Source: Cavia porcellus
Taxonomy: Eukaryota; Chordata; Mammalia; Rodentia; Caviidae
Assembly (NCBI RefSeq): GCF_034190915.1
Contig: NW_026947489.1
Span: 61,690,001-61,754,000 of the forward strand
Length of the DNA stretch: 64,000 nucleotides
Reading direction: 5' to 3'
The notes under the pieces were generated by a model, which did no database searches, was not told the DNA's origin, and saw only the letters and a program-made list of their open reading frames with translations. Of the stretch, positions 13,733-26,128 are shown in pieces (position 1 is the stretch's first letter; each line of letters opens with the position of its first letter). The position numbers were made by a program, and so were the translations under genes.

Positions 13733-14731
13733 CCTTCTTCTAATCAAAAGCTATCAGTGCCTCAATCACAACCTTCAGCAAGTGAGTGCTGCTAAGGGCA
13801 TAAAGACACTATGAGCAAACCCAACAGCAACCAGGGCAGAGGAACAGGCAGGTTGCTCCATTGCGGTATGGAAGCTCCTGCGTGCTTGTTGTTCACCACC
13901 AATGAAGGAAGTGCATCAATAAGATGTTCTTGCAGTGAGGCCTTAGATATGTACAGAGAACTTGAACGCAGCTCTTTATATCAGCTGGAACACTGTGCTG
14001 CATTTGTCATTGGAAAAAAAACACATTTCAGGAACTTTCAGTAAAGAATAACTCCCATATTTCACTTACATATTGAGGGCTGACTGAAACAGAATTGTGT
14101 TTGGTCCTACTTGGGCAGCACCCTCAGCCTGGTGCCTCATAAATGACCACATGTGTCTCCTGCAAAGTCAGCCTAGAGCACCAGAGCTAAGCCTCTCCTG
14201 GCCTGATCTTCTTAGAAAGTTGTGTAACATGCTTTACAAGATTGCTCCCTCCACTCAAAAATGTAATTGGGAAATGCAAAAGGTATGTCCTCTGCCCTGT
14301 TTGCTCTTCAAGGTGCTAGTGAGTGATTTGTGATTTTCTACTCCATGATCATATGACCAATGCCACTACTGCTCCACCAGGGCCCAGGTCTCAGAAACTC
14401 CAGGAACTTGGGATCTGTCAGGATCACAGTCACTCAGACTACCCGACTCGCATTCAGCCCCTGTCTACAGGGACAGAAACATAGAGGGACCTCTGCATAT
14501 GCAACCCTACAGCCTCAGGACAAGCCACACAGCTCTATTCACACTGAGTGCTGAGCATATCGACTCTCATGTCTCCAAACTTCTCAAATGCAACACAAAT
14601 GCTGTCAGAAGGTTGGTGAGTCACTCATGGCAGAAACCCAAATAATGGTGCCCAGGTGACACTGGCTCTGATGGCCACATCTCTGCCTTGACTGTGTGGC
14701 CATGCACACATGCGTGTAGAAACAGCCTTAC

Positions 14732-14811
14732 CTGTGGCCTTCACAACGTCTGCAGTTGTCATATTTCGGGCATTGGCACCCACTTTGAAAGTAACTGCTG
14801 GCCCCACGACC
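14732..14811 (-). CDS. PTPRN2: PTPRN2 coding exon G (mature ectodomain)
   Basis: This 80-bp exon lies between the acceptor TTCTCTTCTAG and the donor ACAG followed by GTAAGG. One base completes a Glu codon from exon F, 26 codons follow, and one base remains. It reads VVGPAVTFKV, GANARNMTTADVVKAT, against human VLGPAVTFKV, SANVQNVTTEDVEKAT. The central beta strand GPAVTFKV is identical. The N-glycosylation sequon is retained as N-M-T (human N-V-T), in the same place. This is the last exon visible: the following exon, which in human carries KLEETSGLKILQ and leads to the membrane helix, was looked for in the remaining 14.7 kb and not seen, so the next intron is longer than that. Confidence 0.95.
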
Positions 14812-17800
14812 CTAGAAGAGAACATTCAGTAACAGATCATTACCAAGACACCACAGGGACTTCCCCAGAAAACCCCCACAGGTAAAAGCACGCGTCCAGT
14901 GTGCCGTGTGCTGGATGTGTGACCTCCAGCCCAGCCCATGGCTGCTTAGCTGTGAACTGTGACTCTGTTTCCCTCTCCAGCAATTCTGTCATCAGATTTG
15001 TTTTTCTAAAACACCCCTGCAGTGGTATATCCTTTTATAAAAGTGTTCAGATCCACCAAAGGACCCAGCACTCCCCAAGGAACCAGGTGGGCAAGCAGAC
15101 ATTCCCTCAAGGGAACAGAAGCACCATATGGACCCAGGCTTTGTCCAGGCTCCCAAAGGGGCATCAAGTGCTAGAGCAGGAGGGACACAAGGTTTTCAAC
15201 TGCTCATGAAAGGAGCCATTTACAAAATCACCAGTGCTCTGTGTAAAAGTACCTGGCAGGGAATAGTTTGACAAGAATTACCAGAATCGCCTGAGCTTTT
15301 GTGGACACCACATCCAACATGATTTTGAGAAATGACTCATCTGAGTCCCGTGTGCCTGAGGGGCCGCATGCTGGGCGCATACCAGGCTGGCCAGACAGGG
15401 AGTCCAATCTGACTTTGGAAGCTGGAGCCATCTCCACTGTGACCATCCTCAGAATGACCCTCAAACACTTCCAACCCACATGAGGAAAAGTGGGAAAGCA
15501 GCCACTGGGATGGAAAGGCAGGAAGAAATCTCTGACTTCCTAAAGCTCCCACAGTGCCCACCAGGGTCCACAGAGCCCAAAGTTCCTCCGCACCCCACCC
15601 TAGTCCCCACCAAAGTGTAGGAGCCCGACTGAAACCCTTCCTGCCCACCTCCCCCCTGCCCTTGACACTGGGTCATCCACGGCTGCCAGTCTGCATCTCC
15701 TTCAAGCTTTGCAGAGTTTATGGGCTCCACTATTTTCTCTGCCTGTGAGTCTTTCATGTCCTGCTCTGGGGGCTCAGGTTCACTTTTGCGGCAGCCCATC
15801 AGGCATAAGCCTCTGCCCGAGAGGATCTCACCATCGCAGGCAATACGACTCATCTCCGTCACTATAGAGTCTGCCTGGAAGTCCAACATCACTCATGCCC
15901 AGGATCCACCCTAGAACCCTCCTCTGAGAAGTAGAAGATGGTGCCTACTGGGCACTTAGGCCAAGCTGCATCCAGAGGGCTCCCCAGGGTTGCTGGCACA
16001 CCAGGAACACCATTGCACTCAGTGTCCTTCTCTGTCACAAGCCACATTCCATCCAATCTGTGCTACCCACAGCAGACATGAGTTGCTTCCTTGTTCAGCT
16101 CTTCCGCTGCAGTAACTTGGGGGGGTCTCTCTCAGTCCTCACCATGGGGCAGGAGGCCAGTGGGCTCACATCTTCCCAGGGGTGGGCATCATGTCAGGAA
16201 GGAGGTCATCCATCCCAGTGTGGTCATGTCCTTCACATCATCTCCTGTCTGATTGTTTTTGTTCCCTTCCCCCTGCTTTCCACATCTGGGCCCAGAGCTG
16301 GTTCTGAATATGAGGTGGCTCTGGCACGATACTCGTTAGCCCATCCTCATTAGCTACTACAGTCCAGAGCCCTGGAGATTTGATACTATGTCACAGGGCT
16401 GGCTGGGCCTGGAGCTGGGAGCCCAGTGGGATTCTATGCCCCAGCCATCCTGAGGACCAAGTACTGGGGGCTTCTCATCTCCCCAGGCCTCTGTAGGAGG
16501 CAATAGGCAGAGAGACCACCTCACTTCCCCAGAAGCCTCTGAGCATCTCAGGGAGTCCAGGAGAGAAGCTGAAGCCCGATTCTGCAGAGAGGCACTGGCT
16601 AGGTTCTGTGCAGTGATGTTAAGCATATCAGGAACAGGTTACTAAGGCATCTTCAAAATGTGTCTCTGTAGCCAGAGGCACACTGGAGAGAAGGTGAGGT
16701 GAATAGCAGGCACTGTGCCTCCTGCCCAGCCAGCACCTGGAATGCCTTTAGGCTGCAGGTGTTTGACACCTTTGTGTGTGAGGGTGGACATCCACAAAGG
16801 TTCCGCTTTTTACCTGGGACTGAGAAAGTAAATCCTTAAGGGAGATGATCCACTATGAGGTCTCAGTAAGTAGCCACTGGTTGGGATTGGAGCTCAGGAG
16901 ATTTTTAGGTCCTCCGAAGTATTGTGGGACACAGAGATATTGGCACCATTGGGCCCAGAAACTCTGCTGGCTCAGAAGTGCTCTGTAAGGGCCTCACTGA
17001 GGAGTGCATGGCCTCAGGTCTCAGAAAAATCTTGCCATCTTCCTGAAGACTTGCTGAGGAAGGAGAGGCGCCACGCTAGATGCTGTCATTGCCTTGGGGC
17101 TAGGACAGACAGTGCCTCTCCTGGTCTGCAGGGTTCCAGGTGTTAGGTGAGGGTGACAAATCTTCAGGGGAGAAAGACCAGTGGAGCAGAAAGGCTTGAT
17201 AACCAAGGGACAGCTCTGCAGGCGCAGGAAGGTGAGATCCACCTGGAGACATCGCCAGCCCTGAGAGCTGCTGCTGCTGCTATGTGCACCAAAGTTGTGA
17301 CAGCCTCAGGGCTCTGGCTCCAGGACCCCCTCATGCAGCCTCCACCATGGCTCAGCCTTCTCAAGGAAGCAAAATCATTCTACCTAACTAAGCACAAACA
17401 TCCATGTTCACAGCGTGGGCTCCTATGCCTCTACGGCAGCCTCTGTGGACACAGAGTGGACTCCTGTGCCCTTGGAAACGTGACGATGAGCCTCATCTTG
17501 GACACCACCAAGCCTGCATGGTGTTCAGCACTCAACCTCAACACTTTCTCACCAACTAGCCAATATCTAACTTTGTCCTGTGTGGGTCTCCACTTGGGGA
17601 GGTCTAATCTAATGCACTCTGTAGAGTGATTGATGCTAAACTCACAGGCTACAGCCTGCAAGCCCCACCTGCAGGATACTCCTGTGACATCTGCATGTCC
17701 TCTGCAGCAGCCCAGGCTCCAGCATGCAGATGGACCAGGTGGCACTTCAGTATGCACTGGGGCCAGGTGATCAGTGAATTGCTAGCAAGACGCACAAAAA

Positions 17801-19747
17801 ACATAAAGAGTATGGCATCAAACCAACTCTAGAAGCCACCCTTGCTCACAGTGTGAGCAGAACAGGGAAGGCAGTATCTAGGTCAGCTGCAGCTGTGAGT
17901 GTGCGTGTTGGCAGCCTGGGGCTTCTAGAACTCTGCTCATGTCCAAAACAGCTGTGAAAGTACTGAAAGAATTGCCATGAATTTCCAGATAAGAGCCTCA
18001 GTGATGAGTGTGGATGATTTCTTGCCATCTGTGTTATGCCATTTCCCTGTATGTCACTGATTTTGCTATTTTCTTCATGTTACAAGTTAATATTGTAGGA
18101 AACAAGGGTGCTTGCTTCTAGGAGGCTTGTGTGACTGCTCCTTGTGGGTGATTTTGGCCCACCATAGTCCTTAACTACGCAAATGAGGCTAAGAAGGCTC
18201 CTCTTGGAGGGTGTCTGGGTGACTGATGGGTGCTGGCACACCTGAGCACAGTGATGGTGACCCTTTCAGAGCTTTCAGTGTTACGGACAGACTGCTGCAG
18301 TAATCCTGCCAAAGGCTTGCCACCTCTCTCTAAGGATTCCCTCTAACTGGAAGCTCCTGCTGTGCCCCAGCAGTCAGGTGACTGATGGCCTGGGAACTCT
18401 GACACCAGCTTTCTGGATGGAGACCCTGCTTAGCACACACCACTCTACAGACTGCAACACTGTTAGTGGCCTAGTTAACATGAGGGACGGACATGATCAT
18501 CCTTCTCTTCTCTGGTCCTCTGCCTGGGGGATGTAGGTCCTAATCCCTGTGGGGACGACCTCCTGGGGCTCCTGGGAGGTCCAGTCACACCAGTCCTATC
18601 CCTCAGGAGAGTGCTCTTGGTGGGGACACACAGGCAGTTTTGAGTCGTGGTTCCTGCAGGGCCACTGCATTACTGGAGGCCATTTTCAGTTGTGAGAAGC
18701 GACTGCTGCTGATATGGAAGAAATGCACGAGGATCTCACAAACCCAGACTCACGTCCTCTACGCCCTGGAATGAAAGGGTCTTCATGTAGCCCAGGGGCT
18801 TGTGAGGCTTCCAGCGCACTTTTACCCAGCTCCAAGGTGGAACAGATATATCAGGGAAACAAAGCTCAGCATTACCATGACGGTTCCACTCCATGTCAGG
18901 CTGGACACAGCAGGAAAAGCTATGTCCCTGAGAGTCTACCAAATCCCTGATTTAAGGCTACCTTTAGCAGCCTCCGCAAACCTATGAGCACCTGTCCACC
19001 TGGAATAAGAGCCTGCTCCATCCCTGCAGCCCCAGCTGCAGTTACTTCCCTGTAAACTCGAGTCCAGTTGTCCCAAGCTCTTCGTCACTCAGTGGTGACA
19101 CTTGACACTTTACCACATCGATAATCACTTGTTTTCTTTTTAATGTCATGGGTCACATTAACAAAGAATGGAAATAACTTCTAGGATTTTAACACTATTG
19201 TATTGCACATTTTCTAGAAACTTCCCCTGCTATCAGTTGAGACAAAGCAAAATAAATAAGTCAGCCCAGCATTAACCCGAATGTTGGCATAAGAACTCCA
19301 CTTAACCAAGGGCTGCTTAGAAACCGATATTGCCTACTTTATCATTAAACTAATTTAAAATGTATACAATGTCCTGCCATCATAACATCAGCACATGGTC
19401 TTGGAGTCTTTTCAAAGGTGGCAGGTCTTGGGTCTTCTGATTGTGGCATTCATAGCCTGACTCACAGGAGCCTGGGGTGCTGAACTCAGCCCACACTCTG
19501 ACTACAGGTCCATGAGGGTGTAGGGCGGACCAGTACACCTGGGTGTCAGCCTCTTATTTAAGACATTCGCAGAACACAGGAGCCTGCAGAGCCCTGCAGG
19601 GCAGCAAAGCTCTCACTTAGCATGGTTCATCCTGGAGTCATCACATTGTGTAATGAGTGATTTACACACACGACTACTGTATCAAGTCGGCCTTTTTAAA
19701 CTGGGGATTGAAGTTAGGACCTCACACTGCTCTACATCCCCCAATGT

Positions 19748-19870
19748 TTTATTTATTTAATCTTGAGATAGGGTCTCACTGTTTCGACGTTGCCCAGGCT
19801 GGGCTCAAACTTGTGATCCTCTTGCATCAGCCTCCCAGAGTGTGAGGATGACAGGCATGCACTCTGGCAC
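19748..19870 (-). mobile_element. B1-like SINE (7SL-derived)
   Basis: Antisense B1 words are clear: TTGAGATAGGGTCTCACTG, GCCCAGGCTGGGCTCAAACT, CAGCCTCCCAGAGTGTGAGG and ATGACAGGCATGCACTCTGG. Confidence 0.88.
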
Positions 19871-20149
19871 TAATTCTCTTGAGCTTTGTAGATTAGAAAG
19901 AAGATAGCAAATATATATTTGGCAATAATGGATAATTGTAAGCTTAATTGTTTAATTGCCTTACAACTAACGTAAATGTAAATGCTGCTCTTTTTAATGA
20001 ATAAACTTCCTTCAATGTTGTTTAGAAACAAGGTGAACTTCTGATAGGCTATTTTCCTTAAAACTTGTTTGCTAGCTTATTCCCTTTTGTCTGGTAGACT
20101 GACCTATGCTGTTTCTGTTTGATACCTGAATTTTGGGTGCAGTTCATAA

Positions 20150-20262
20150 TATATGTGGATGTGTGGGTGGGTGGGTGCATGAGTGGATGATGAATGATAG
20201 ACGGACAGATGGATGATGAATGATAGACAGATAAAGAATGATAGACGGATGTATGGGTGCAA
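20150..20262. repeat. Short tandem repeat, GGTG and ATGATAGAC units
   Basis: A GTGGGTGGGTGGGTGC run is followed by two copies of GGATGATGAATGATAGAC and a third partial copy (AAGAATGATAGACGGATG). Confidence 0.8.
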
Positions 20263-22469
20263 GGGGCCATCCCTTGTTCAGTAGTGGGTCAGTCTAAAGT
20301 GCTCACAGAAAGCCAGTGGGAAGTGGGGGCTGCCACAGATGCCCTGTGTGTGCCTCATTTCCTCTAGAACATGGATCAGAGGTCAGGCCCTGGCCATGAT
20401 ATCTGAAGTGTCTCATAGATGGCAAAACAGTGCAGACATGCTCCTCAAGCAGACTTTCCCTGATCGTGATTTCTGCCCACTTGGGTAATCCTACCTCTCA
20501 ACATTAGGCAATAACTTTTCAAAATATCCAGAAGAGCTTATAAAGGGAGAGGGAAGGAGACAGTCAATTCCTATTTGAATGTGTGAGGACACAAAGACTC
20601 AGTAAGACATTTATTTCAAGATAATTTTGGCAGCCCAAGGCTTAACCAAAATCATGGTGACTGATGATGCCATGCCTTCCTGGGCTGAGCAGCTGCGTCA
20701 CAGGCACACTGCACCTCCTCCACAGTCCCGCCATGATCTCTGTGATTCAGGGCTCCCTTCCTCAGCTGTGGGACACCCTACCTTGCCCTTGAGACCTTGC
20801 TCCAAGCCCCAAGTTACTGTACCGAGCAGGGCTGGCCCAGTCTGTGGCCCAAGAAGTTTATACTTTGCTCTCACGGATCATCATCACCTGAAATCATGGC
20901 CTCCCTGGGAACTGCTAATTCCTGGGCTTCTACAAAAGTCCATTTTCCAGTGTTTCAGGCTGGGCCTAGGAAAGAGCCAAAGTCCAAGAAAAAAGAGCTG
21001 ACCAGGATGCTCTAGCACAGACATGCATGGTAGGAGAAGTAAAGTCATTCTTCCTAACAATGACAAGAATGAGTGTCACTGCACAAAGCCACCATGTACC
21101 ATGAGTCCACGCCAGGTGCATCCCAAATCCTTGAGCAGGTCCCCATGAGGGGTCCTACCAAGCCACATCAGCCATCTGCAAGGTCCTTCACAAAGATTGG
21201 TGAGGATTTAGAGAGGGTGACAGAGATATGTGCTCCTGCAAGAGGCTCCTGAGTGGGGACCCAGACCACAACAGGTCACACGCAGGTTCCCCCCTACTGT
21301 GCAGGAGAGAAACTGAGGCTTAGACGGTATGTGACTGACTCTAGCCTGGCTTTCTCAGGCTATCGAGGGGCTCATCCAGCATGTAACAGGCTCGCACTAC
21401 TACCCAGAAAACGGATCTGGCTCCCAGGGAGCCGTGGACACCTCTGGCAGGAAGAGTCAGTTACCTCTCTGGAATTATTTGCAAATACACAGTGGCTCTG
21501 CCCCGCTGCTCATCTCTGGTCTGAAGATGGCAGTCTGACATCTTTACTGTCACTGTCCTTATTCCAAGGACCATGTGTCCCTGTCTCTGGCACTAGATCA
21601 CCCCCTTGCAGCATCTGCGGCACAGATGGGATGCTGAGGACAGCACTCCCCTCCCGGAAGAAGGGCTCTGGAATGCCACGCCCATCCTCGTGCCTCTCAG
21701 TGCCCTCGCTGAGCAGACCTTAACCACAGGTGCGTGGGTGCAGACAGTTCCAAGTCATGGACATAGCACAATTTACCCTTCCTGTCACCAGACCATTAGA
21801 GGCCTTCACAAACCTCCCCCACACACAATCCTGCACCCATCAGCACATGGCCTTGGAGTAATCCAGGGCCTTATCGCGGGGTCACAGAGAAAGCTGGAAG
21901 TGTAGCCTCCTACTGCTTCCTGCATCCAGATTCATAGGTGGAGAGGCAAGTATAGTTGTATTTCACAACTCTCCCAGCAGACAAAAGTGTAATTTCCAGA
22001 AACTTCCAGCACCCACTGCCACCTCCCTCTTGGAGGGTGGCGTGAGGGGTGAGGCAGGGAGAAGGGTGGGCAGGGCTGGTGGGATGCAGGCATCTCCCCA
22101 GCCCCGTGCACACCAGAGCTCTGAATGTAAGTGCCAGGGTGGAGGATTCCCAGCGCTGCGCCCTCAAAGCTCTCTTAAGAACAAGAGCACTGTCGCCGTC
22201 AGCCCAGTAAATCAATCACATAGAGGAGAAACTCTGCTGTTTCTAGCAAACAAGAACTGTAAAGATGGATCACAGGGTAAGCTGGCCTCCCCAGCACGCT
22301 GGGCTGACCCAGGAGCTGGGCTCGTCTAAGGAGATTGATGCCTGGCATGTCCCTGCGGCTCTGGGTTTTGGATGACATCTTTCCCTGGCACTGCTCACCC
22401 TGCTGCTGCCCACCTGACCACAGACCGTGGGAGGCAGCCCAGCATCCATCAGCCCACCCGGGACAGCTC

Positions 22470-22665
22470 GACTAGATTGTAAACTCGTAACTGCGGTCGT
22501 TGTGCGTCTGCTGGCATAATTACATCAGCATGCTAATGCCATTTTAATGGTCTCTAATGATGTAATAAGAAATAATGGAATTTATTTGACAGCTACATAA
22601 CCATTAACAAAACATATTAAGCATAACTAGTCCTTCCATAAAAATGCAAACAATGTCTGCCGGCA
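22470..22665. promoter_or_regulatory. Candidate conserved non-coding element, homeodomain-site rich
   Basis: This AT-rich island of about 190 bp stands in GC-rich, otherwise ordinary intron and does not resemble any repeat family I know. It is dense in possible homeodomain and POU sites: GCATAATTACATCA, CATGCTAATGCCATTTTAAT, TCTAATGATGTAATAA, a MEIS-like TTTGACAGCTA and ATGCAAAC. It also retains several CpGs (ACTCGTAACTGCGGTCG). This texture is typical of developmental enhancers kept across vertebrates. No coding potential is seen. Function and conservation are inference; only the motif content is observed. Confidence 0.4.
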
Positions 22666-23807
22666 CCAGTTCACATGTCCCCTGTGCCTTGCTCCCTTAG
22701 CCTTCCCTCCCAGGCCCTTGGGAGCAGGGGGGCCTCAGCAGGACCGAGAAGTGCATGTCCACTGGCATGGAGGGGTGTTCAGGATTGTTGGGGTATGTGG
22801 GTACAGCTAGAGTGCCCAGATGGCTGAACTGCCACTGTACACATGCAAATGCATGCACACGCATGTGCCCAAGCACATGATGCCCAGGGTGGCACAGAGT
22901 CCATAGGGCCAGGCCTGGGAGCTTTGGAGGAGGCTCTGGGAACAGTGAGGACTCCTCCTCAGTAGATGAGGAGGATAAGTATAGGGCAGAGCTGGGCAGG
23001 AGGAGGGCACTGCAGAGGGGAGGGTACCAGCTAGGACTTGTGGTTGTCAGACTCTGCGGCCACAGGTGGATGGCGCTCACTTCCCTGAGGAAGGGTCCCT
23101 GATCCAACAGGGAACATGCCAGACCTGTGACACTCAGGGTGGGTTTGGCTGGCTCACTTTAGGCCCACTTCTCAGAGAGGCCAGGGTGCCTGAGCTCGAA
23201 GTTGGGCCTCAACCAAAGAGCCCAAGGGTTGGGGCTGTGCAACTGGCGGAGGGCTGTGTCAGGCCCCATGCCAGGCTCAGCATGAGGGATGGGGGACGGG
23301 CACTGTGCCTGCTGCTCCGCTCTCGAATCCTGACGTCTGCTTGCTTTCCCACTGTCTATATGCAGAGTATACCCCTCCTGCCTGCCAGCCTATGCTAGTC
23401 ACAGGCACACACGACTCCTGGAGTGCTATTTGCTCCAGGAACGGAGAGGCAATGCCCTGACATGTCTCCTAGAGGTAACAAGAGGGCGCTGTGTGTTGCA
23501 GACACTGGTGAGTGCTGGCCGAGCATTCCTGGCAGGGCAACAGGGCCCTCCTTGTTGGCAGTGGAGTGGGCGCTGGCTGCCCAGGCGCCCAGGTGAGGCC
23601 AGTGTACCACATCCAGGAGGTCAGGACTCTCATCATCGAACTAGCTCCCACTGTATTCACACAACTCCCAGAGCCACCACAAGGTCAGGTCCTCTCCCCT
23701 CTTCCCTGCCCAGCTCCACTTGGGCTTGATTAACAAGGCTCTGCTGCACCGCTCACCACCCGCAGGCTGATCTCTGAGAGGACAGGCCCACACCCCGCGG
23801 CACTCAC

Positions 23808-23894
23808 TCAATGTCTTCAAAGATGCTGGGTGGCACCTGCAGGAGGTGGGCGACATCACTCATCAGCTGCTTCCCTTTCTCTGGGCTCAGGAGG
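23808..23894 (-). CDS. PTPRN2: PTPRN2 coding exon F (start of mature ectodomain)
   Basis: This 87-bp exon follows a very pyrimidine-rich acceptor (CCTCCTCTCTCCACAG) and ends at ATTGA followed by GTGAGTG. Its first base completes the Asp codon opened by exon E, 28 codons follow, and two bases (GA) remain. The peptide reads LLSPEKGKQLMSDVAH, LLQVPPSIFEDI, matching human PLRPEEGRRLVEDVAR, LLQVPSSAFADV nearly residue for residue in pattern. This is the first helix of the membrane-proximal mature ectodomain, which in the IA-2 family adopts a SEA-like fold (established for the paralogue). Conservation is clearly higher here than in exons C and D, as expected for a folded domain. The introns on each side are about 7.0 kb upstream and 9.0 kb downstream. 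Confidence 0.95.
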
Positions 23895-25440
23895 CTGTGG
23901 AGAGAGGAGGGGCAGCATCACTAAGCAGTGGGACCAGGGAACTGAGGGAGCAGAAGGAGCTGGGAGTTGGGTCACTGGGCCACGTCACACACGAGAAGGA
24001 AACAGCTACTTGCATAATAGATTCCTTTGTAGAGTGAAGCACAGTCCAGGAGATGGGTGCTTACATGTCACTCATGCAAGTATTAATGGTGGGATGAGGT
24101 GGGCACACCCACTGGCAGCACCCTGTCAGAGGGGCACAGCTGTCCCAGGCAGATGCTGTGAGCGTGACTGCCCAGCAAGGCCTCACCACAGGGACAGAGG
24201 TGAGCAGTAACTCAGAGCTCTGCTTAGCAATCCTGATCCCAGTGTTCTGCTGCTCACAAACCTCAGTGCCTGTGAGGTCCCATCAGCGCTGCATCACAGA
24301 AGTGCTAATTTACATTATCATGACAGTAAAGCTGAGAGCTCTTTGAGCATGCCTTCCTCACCACTCAGCAAACACCAAGGAAGGAGAACAGCCTTGGGCA
24401 GGAGAGGCTAGGCTGCCCTTCACAGGATGTGTGCTGGTGTGGCGAAGAGGAGACACAGATGCTAACAGCGAGACAAGTCCTGCCCTTGGGGTTGAGCTGC
24501 CACCCAGAAACTCACCTGTTGAAAATCCTAACCCCAGAAAATGTGAACATCTCTGGAAACACGTCACGGGGTTTACTCAATCAAGGTGATGTCATTACAG
24601 GGCCCTGAGTCTATAGTCATCACCACTGTCCTTGTCAAAGGGAAACATGGGTATGTGCAGTGGGGGACACTGTGAGGACACAGGGAGGAAATCCACCCAC
24701 ATGCCAAGGTTATCGAGGCTACTAGTGGCTGCAGAGTGGCCTAGAATACTCCCTAGGTATGCACATTCCTTGTGTGCACTAATACACTCCTCAGGAGTGC
24801 ACACACTTCCACATATACAAGATATTCCCAGGTGTGGGGACATTAACCCATGTGCACCAAGAAAGCCTTGCCCATGCATATCCCTCCAGAGGCAGTAAAC
24901 CACGCATTAAAGTGCGCATCTATCCTCGTGCCCTCAAACTACAGGAACTTTGTCATCTGCAAAGCAATGTCATTCTTGGACCTGCACATAGGGGTCATCG
25001 CAGCGGCCCTCACTCCCCTTCTTCAGTGACCCCTTGAGTGCAGTGGCCCAGCTCCTCAGCTGCCCACACAGACCCCGGTCCACTTCTGTTCCCAGATCCA
25101 GGTCCACGGGTTTCCCTCTGCTTCAGTGCCCTGCTCCTTCCTAAACCCAAAATGGATTGTGTTCTTAATCCAGCCAGCTGGGCCTCTCAGGATACTTTTT
25201 CCTAAAATCCCTCCAGACACTGACAGAATCACTAGGCTGATCACTCATTCTGAAAGGACTCAGTGATTTCATGTATTTTAATGCTGTTTCCCTCTACAAA
25301 CAGAAAACTTATCAGGAAAAGGAGCTGGGTGGGCATGAGTGCATGTGTGCATGTCTCCAGAGTCCCAGGAGACATCTGCTTCTAAGCTTCAGATACCTCA
25401 TAAGCACCAAAACACTATAAGGCACATGTAAAAGAGTACA

Positions 25441-26042
25441 CACACACCTCCATGTGCACAAAGACACTCCCAGGCACACACACATAATTTCACGTGCACC
25501 AAGATACTCTCAGGAGAGCACACACACCTCCACTATGTGCACCAAGACTCTCCAAGGTGCACACACACCTGCACATGTGCTAGAACACTACCAGGAGTGC
25601 ACACATAATTCCATGTATACCAAGCACTCCCAGGAGTACACAAACACCTCCATCTGCACCAAGACACTGCCAGGAGCACACACACACCTCCATGTGCACC
25701 AAGACACTCCCAGGAGCACATACACACCTCCAAGTGCGCCAAGACATTCCTAGGCACACACACACACCTCCATGTGCACCAAGACATTCCTAGGTACCCA
25801 TACTCACTTCCATATTCACCAAGACATTCCTAGGCACACACACACACACACACACCTCCATGTACACCAAGACTCTCTTAGGAACACAAACACACACCTC
25901 CATGTGCACCAAGACCCTCCTAGGAGCATACACACACCTCATGTGCACCAAAACACTCCCAGGAGCACACACACACCTCCATGTGCACCAAGGCACTCCT
26001 AGGAGCACACACACACCTCCATGTGCACCAAGACATTCCTAG

Positions 26043-26090
<48 letters not shown>

Positions 26091-26128
26091 CTCCATGTGC
26101 ACCAGGACACTCCCAGATACACAAACAC
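25441..26128 (+). repeat. Minisatellite, about 16 copies of a 40-45 bp CA-rich unit
   Basis: Sixteen imperfect copies can be counted by the core CTCCATGTGCACCAAGACA followed by a variant of CTCCCAGG or TTCCTAGG and then a run of CA of variable length. The unit averages 43 bp, with length differences mostly from the CA run. The longest CA run is about 46 bp at 26043-26089. Neighbouring copies share variants (CTCCCAGG early, TTCCTAGG later), as expected from local unequal exchange or slippage. Both strands stay open over long stretches only because the unit lacks stops in those frames, so this is not a gene. Related decayed sequence occurs at 24720-24890. Confidence 0.92.

Larger units (their letters stand above)
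1..14731 (-). other. PTPRN2: Intron downstream of exon G (partial)
   Basis: At least 14.7 kb. It contains a CT microsatellite with a B1-like SINE (13577-13732) and a candidate conserved block (12685-13230). Bases 1700-2060 have a texture like an old LTR but I cannot support a call. No further PTPRN2 exon was seen, and the remainder looks unique. Confidence 0.75.
14812..23807 (-). other. PTPRN2: Intron between exons F and G
   Basis: About 9.0 kb. It contains a B1-like SINE (19748-19870), a short tandem repeat (20150-20262) and a candidate conserved regulatory block (22470-22665). The rest, including 14812-19740 and 20270-22460, appears to be unique sequence with no recognised element. Confidence 0.8.

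Noticed and set aside
15228..15479. An 83-codon minus-strand frame just upstream of exon G
   Set aside because: It does not resemble PTPRN2 between exons F and G, which already join in phase, and it lacks a convincing acceptor.
25441..26128. Regular repeats with variable intervals, superficially like a CRISPR array
   Set aside because: The genome is mammalian, the intervals are CA runs rather than unique spacers, and copies diverge gradually as in a minisatellite.
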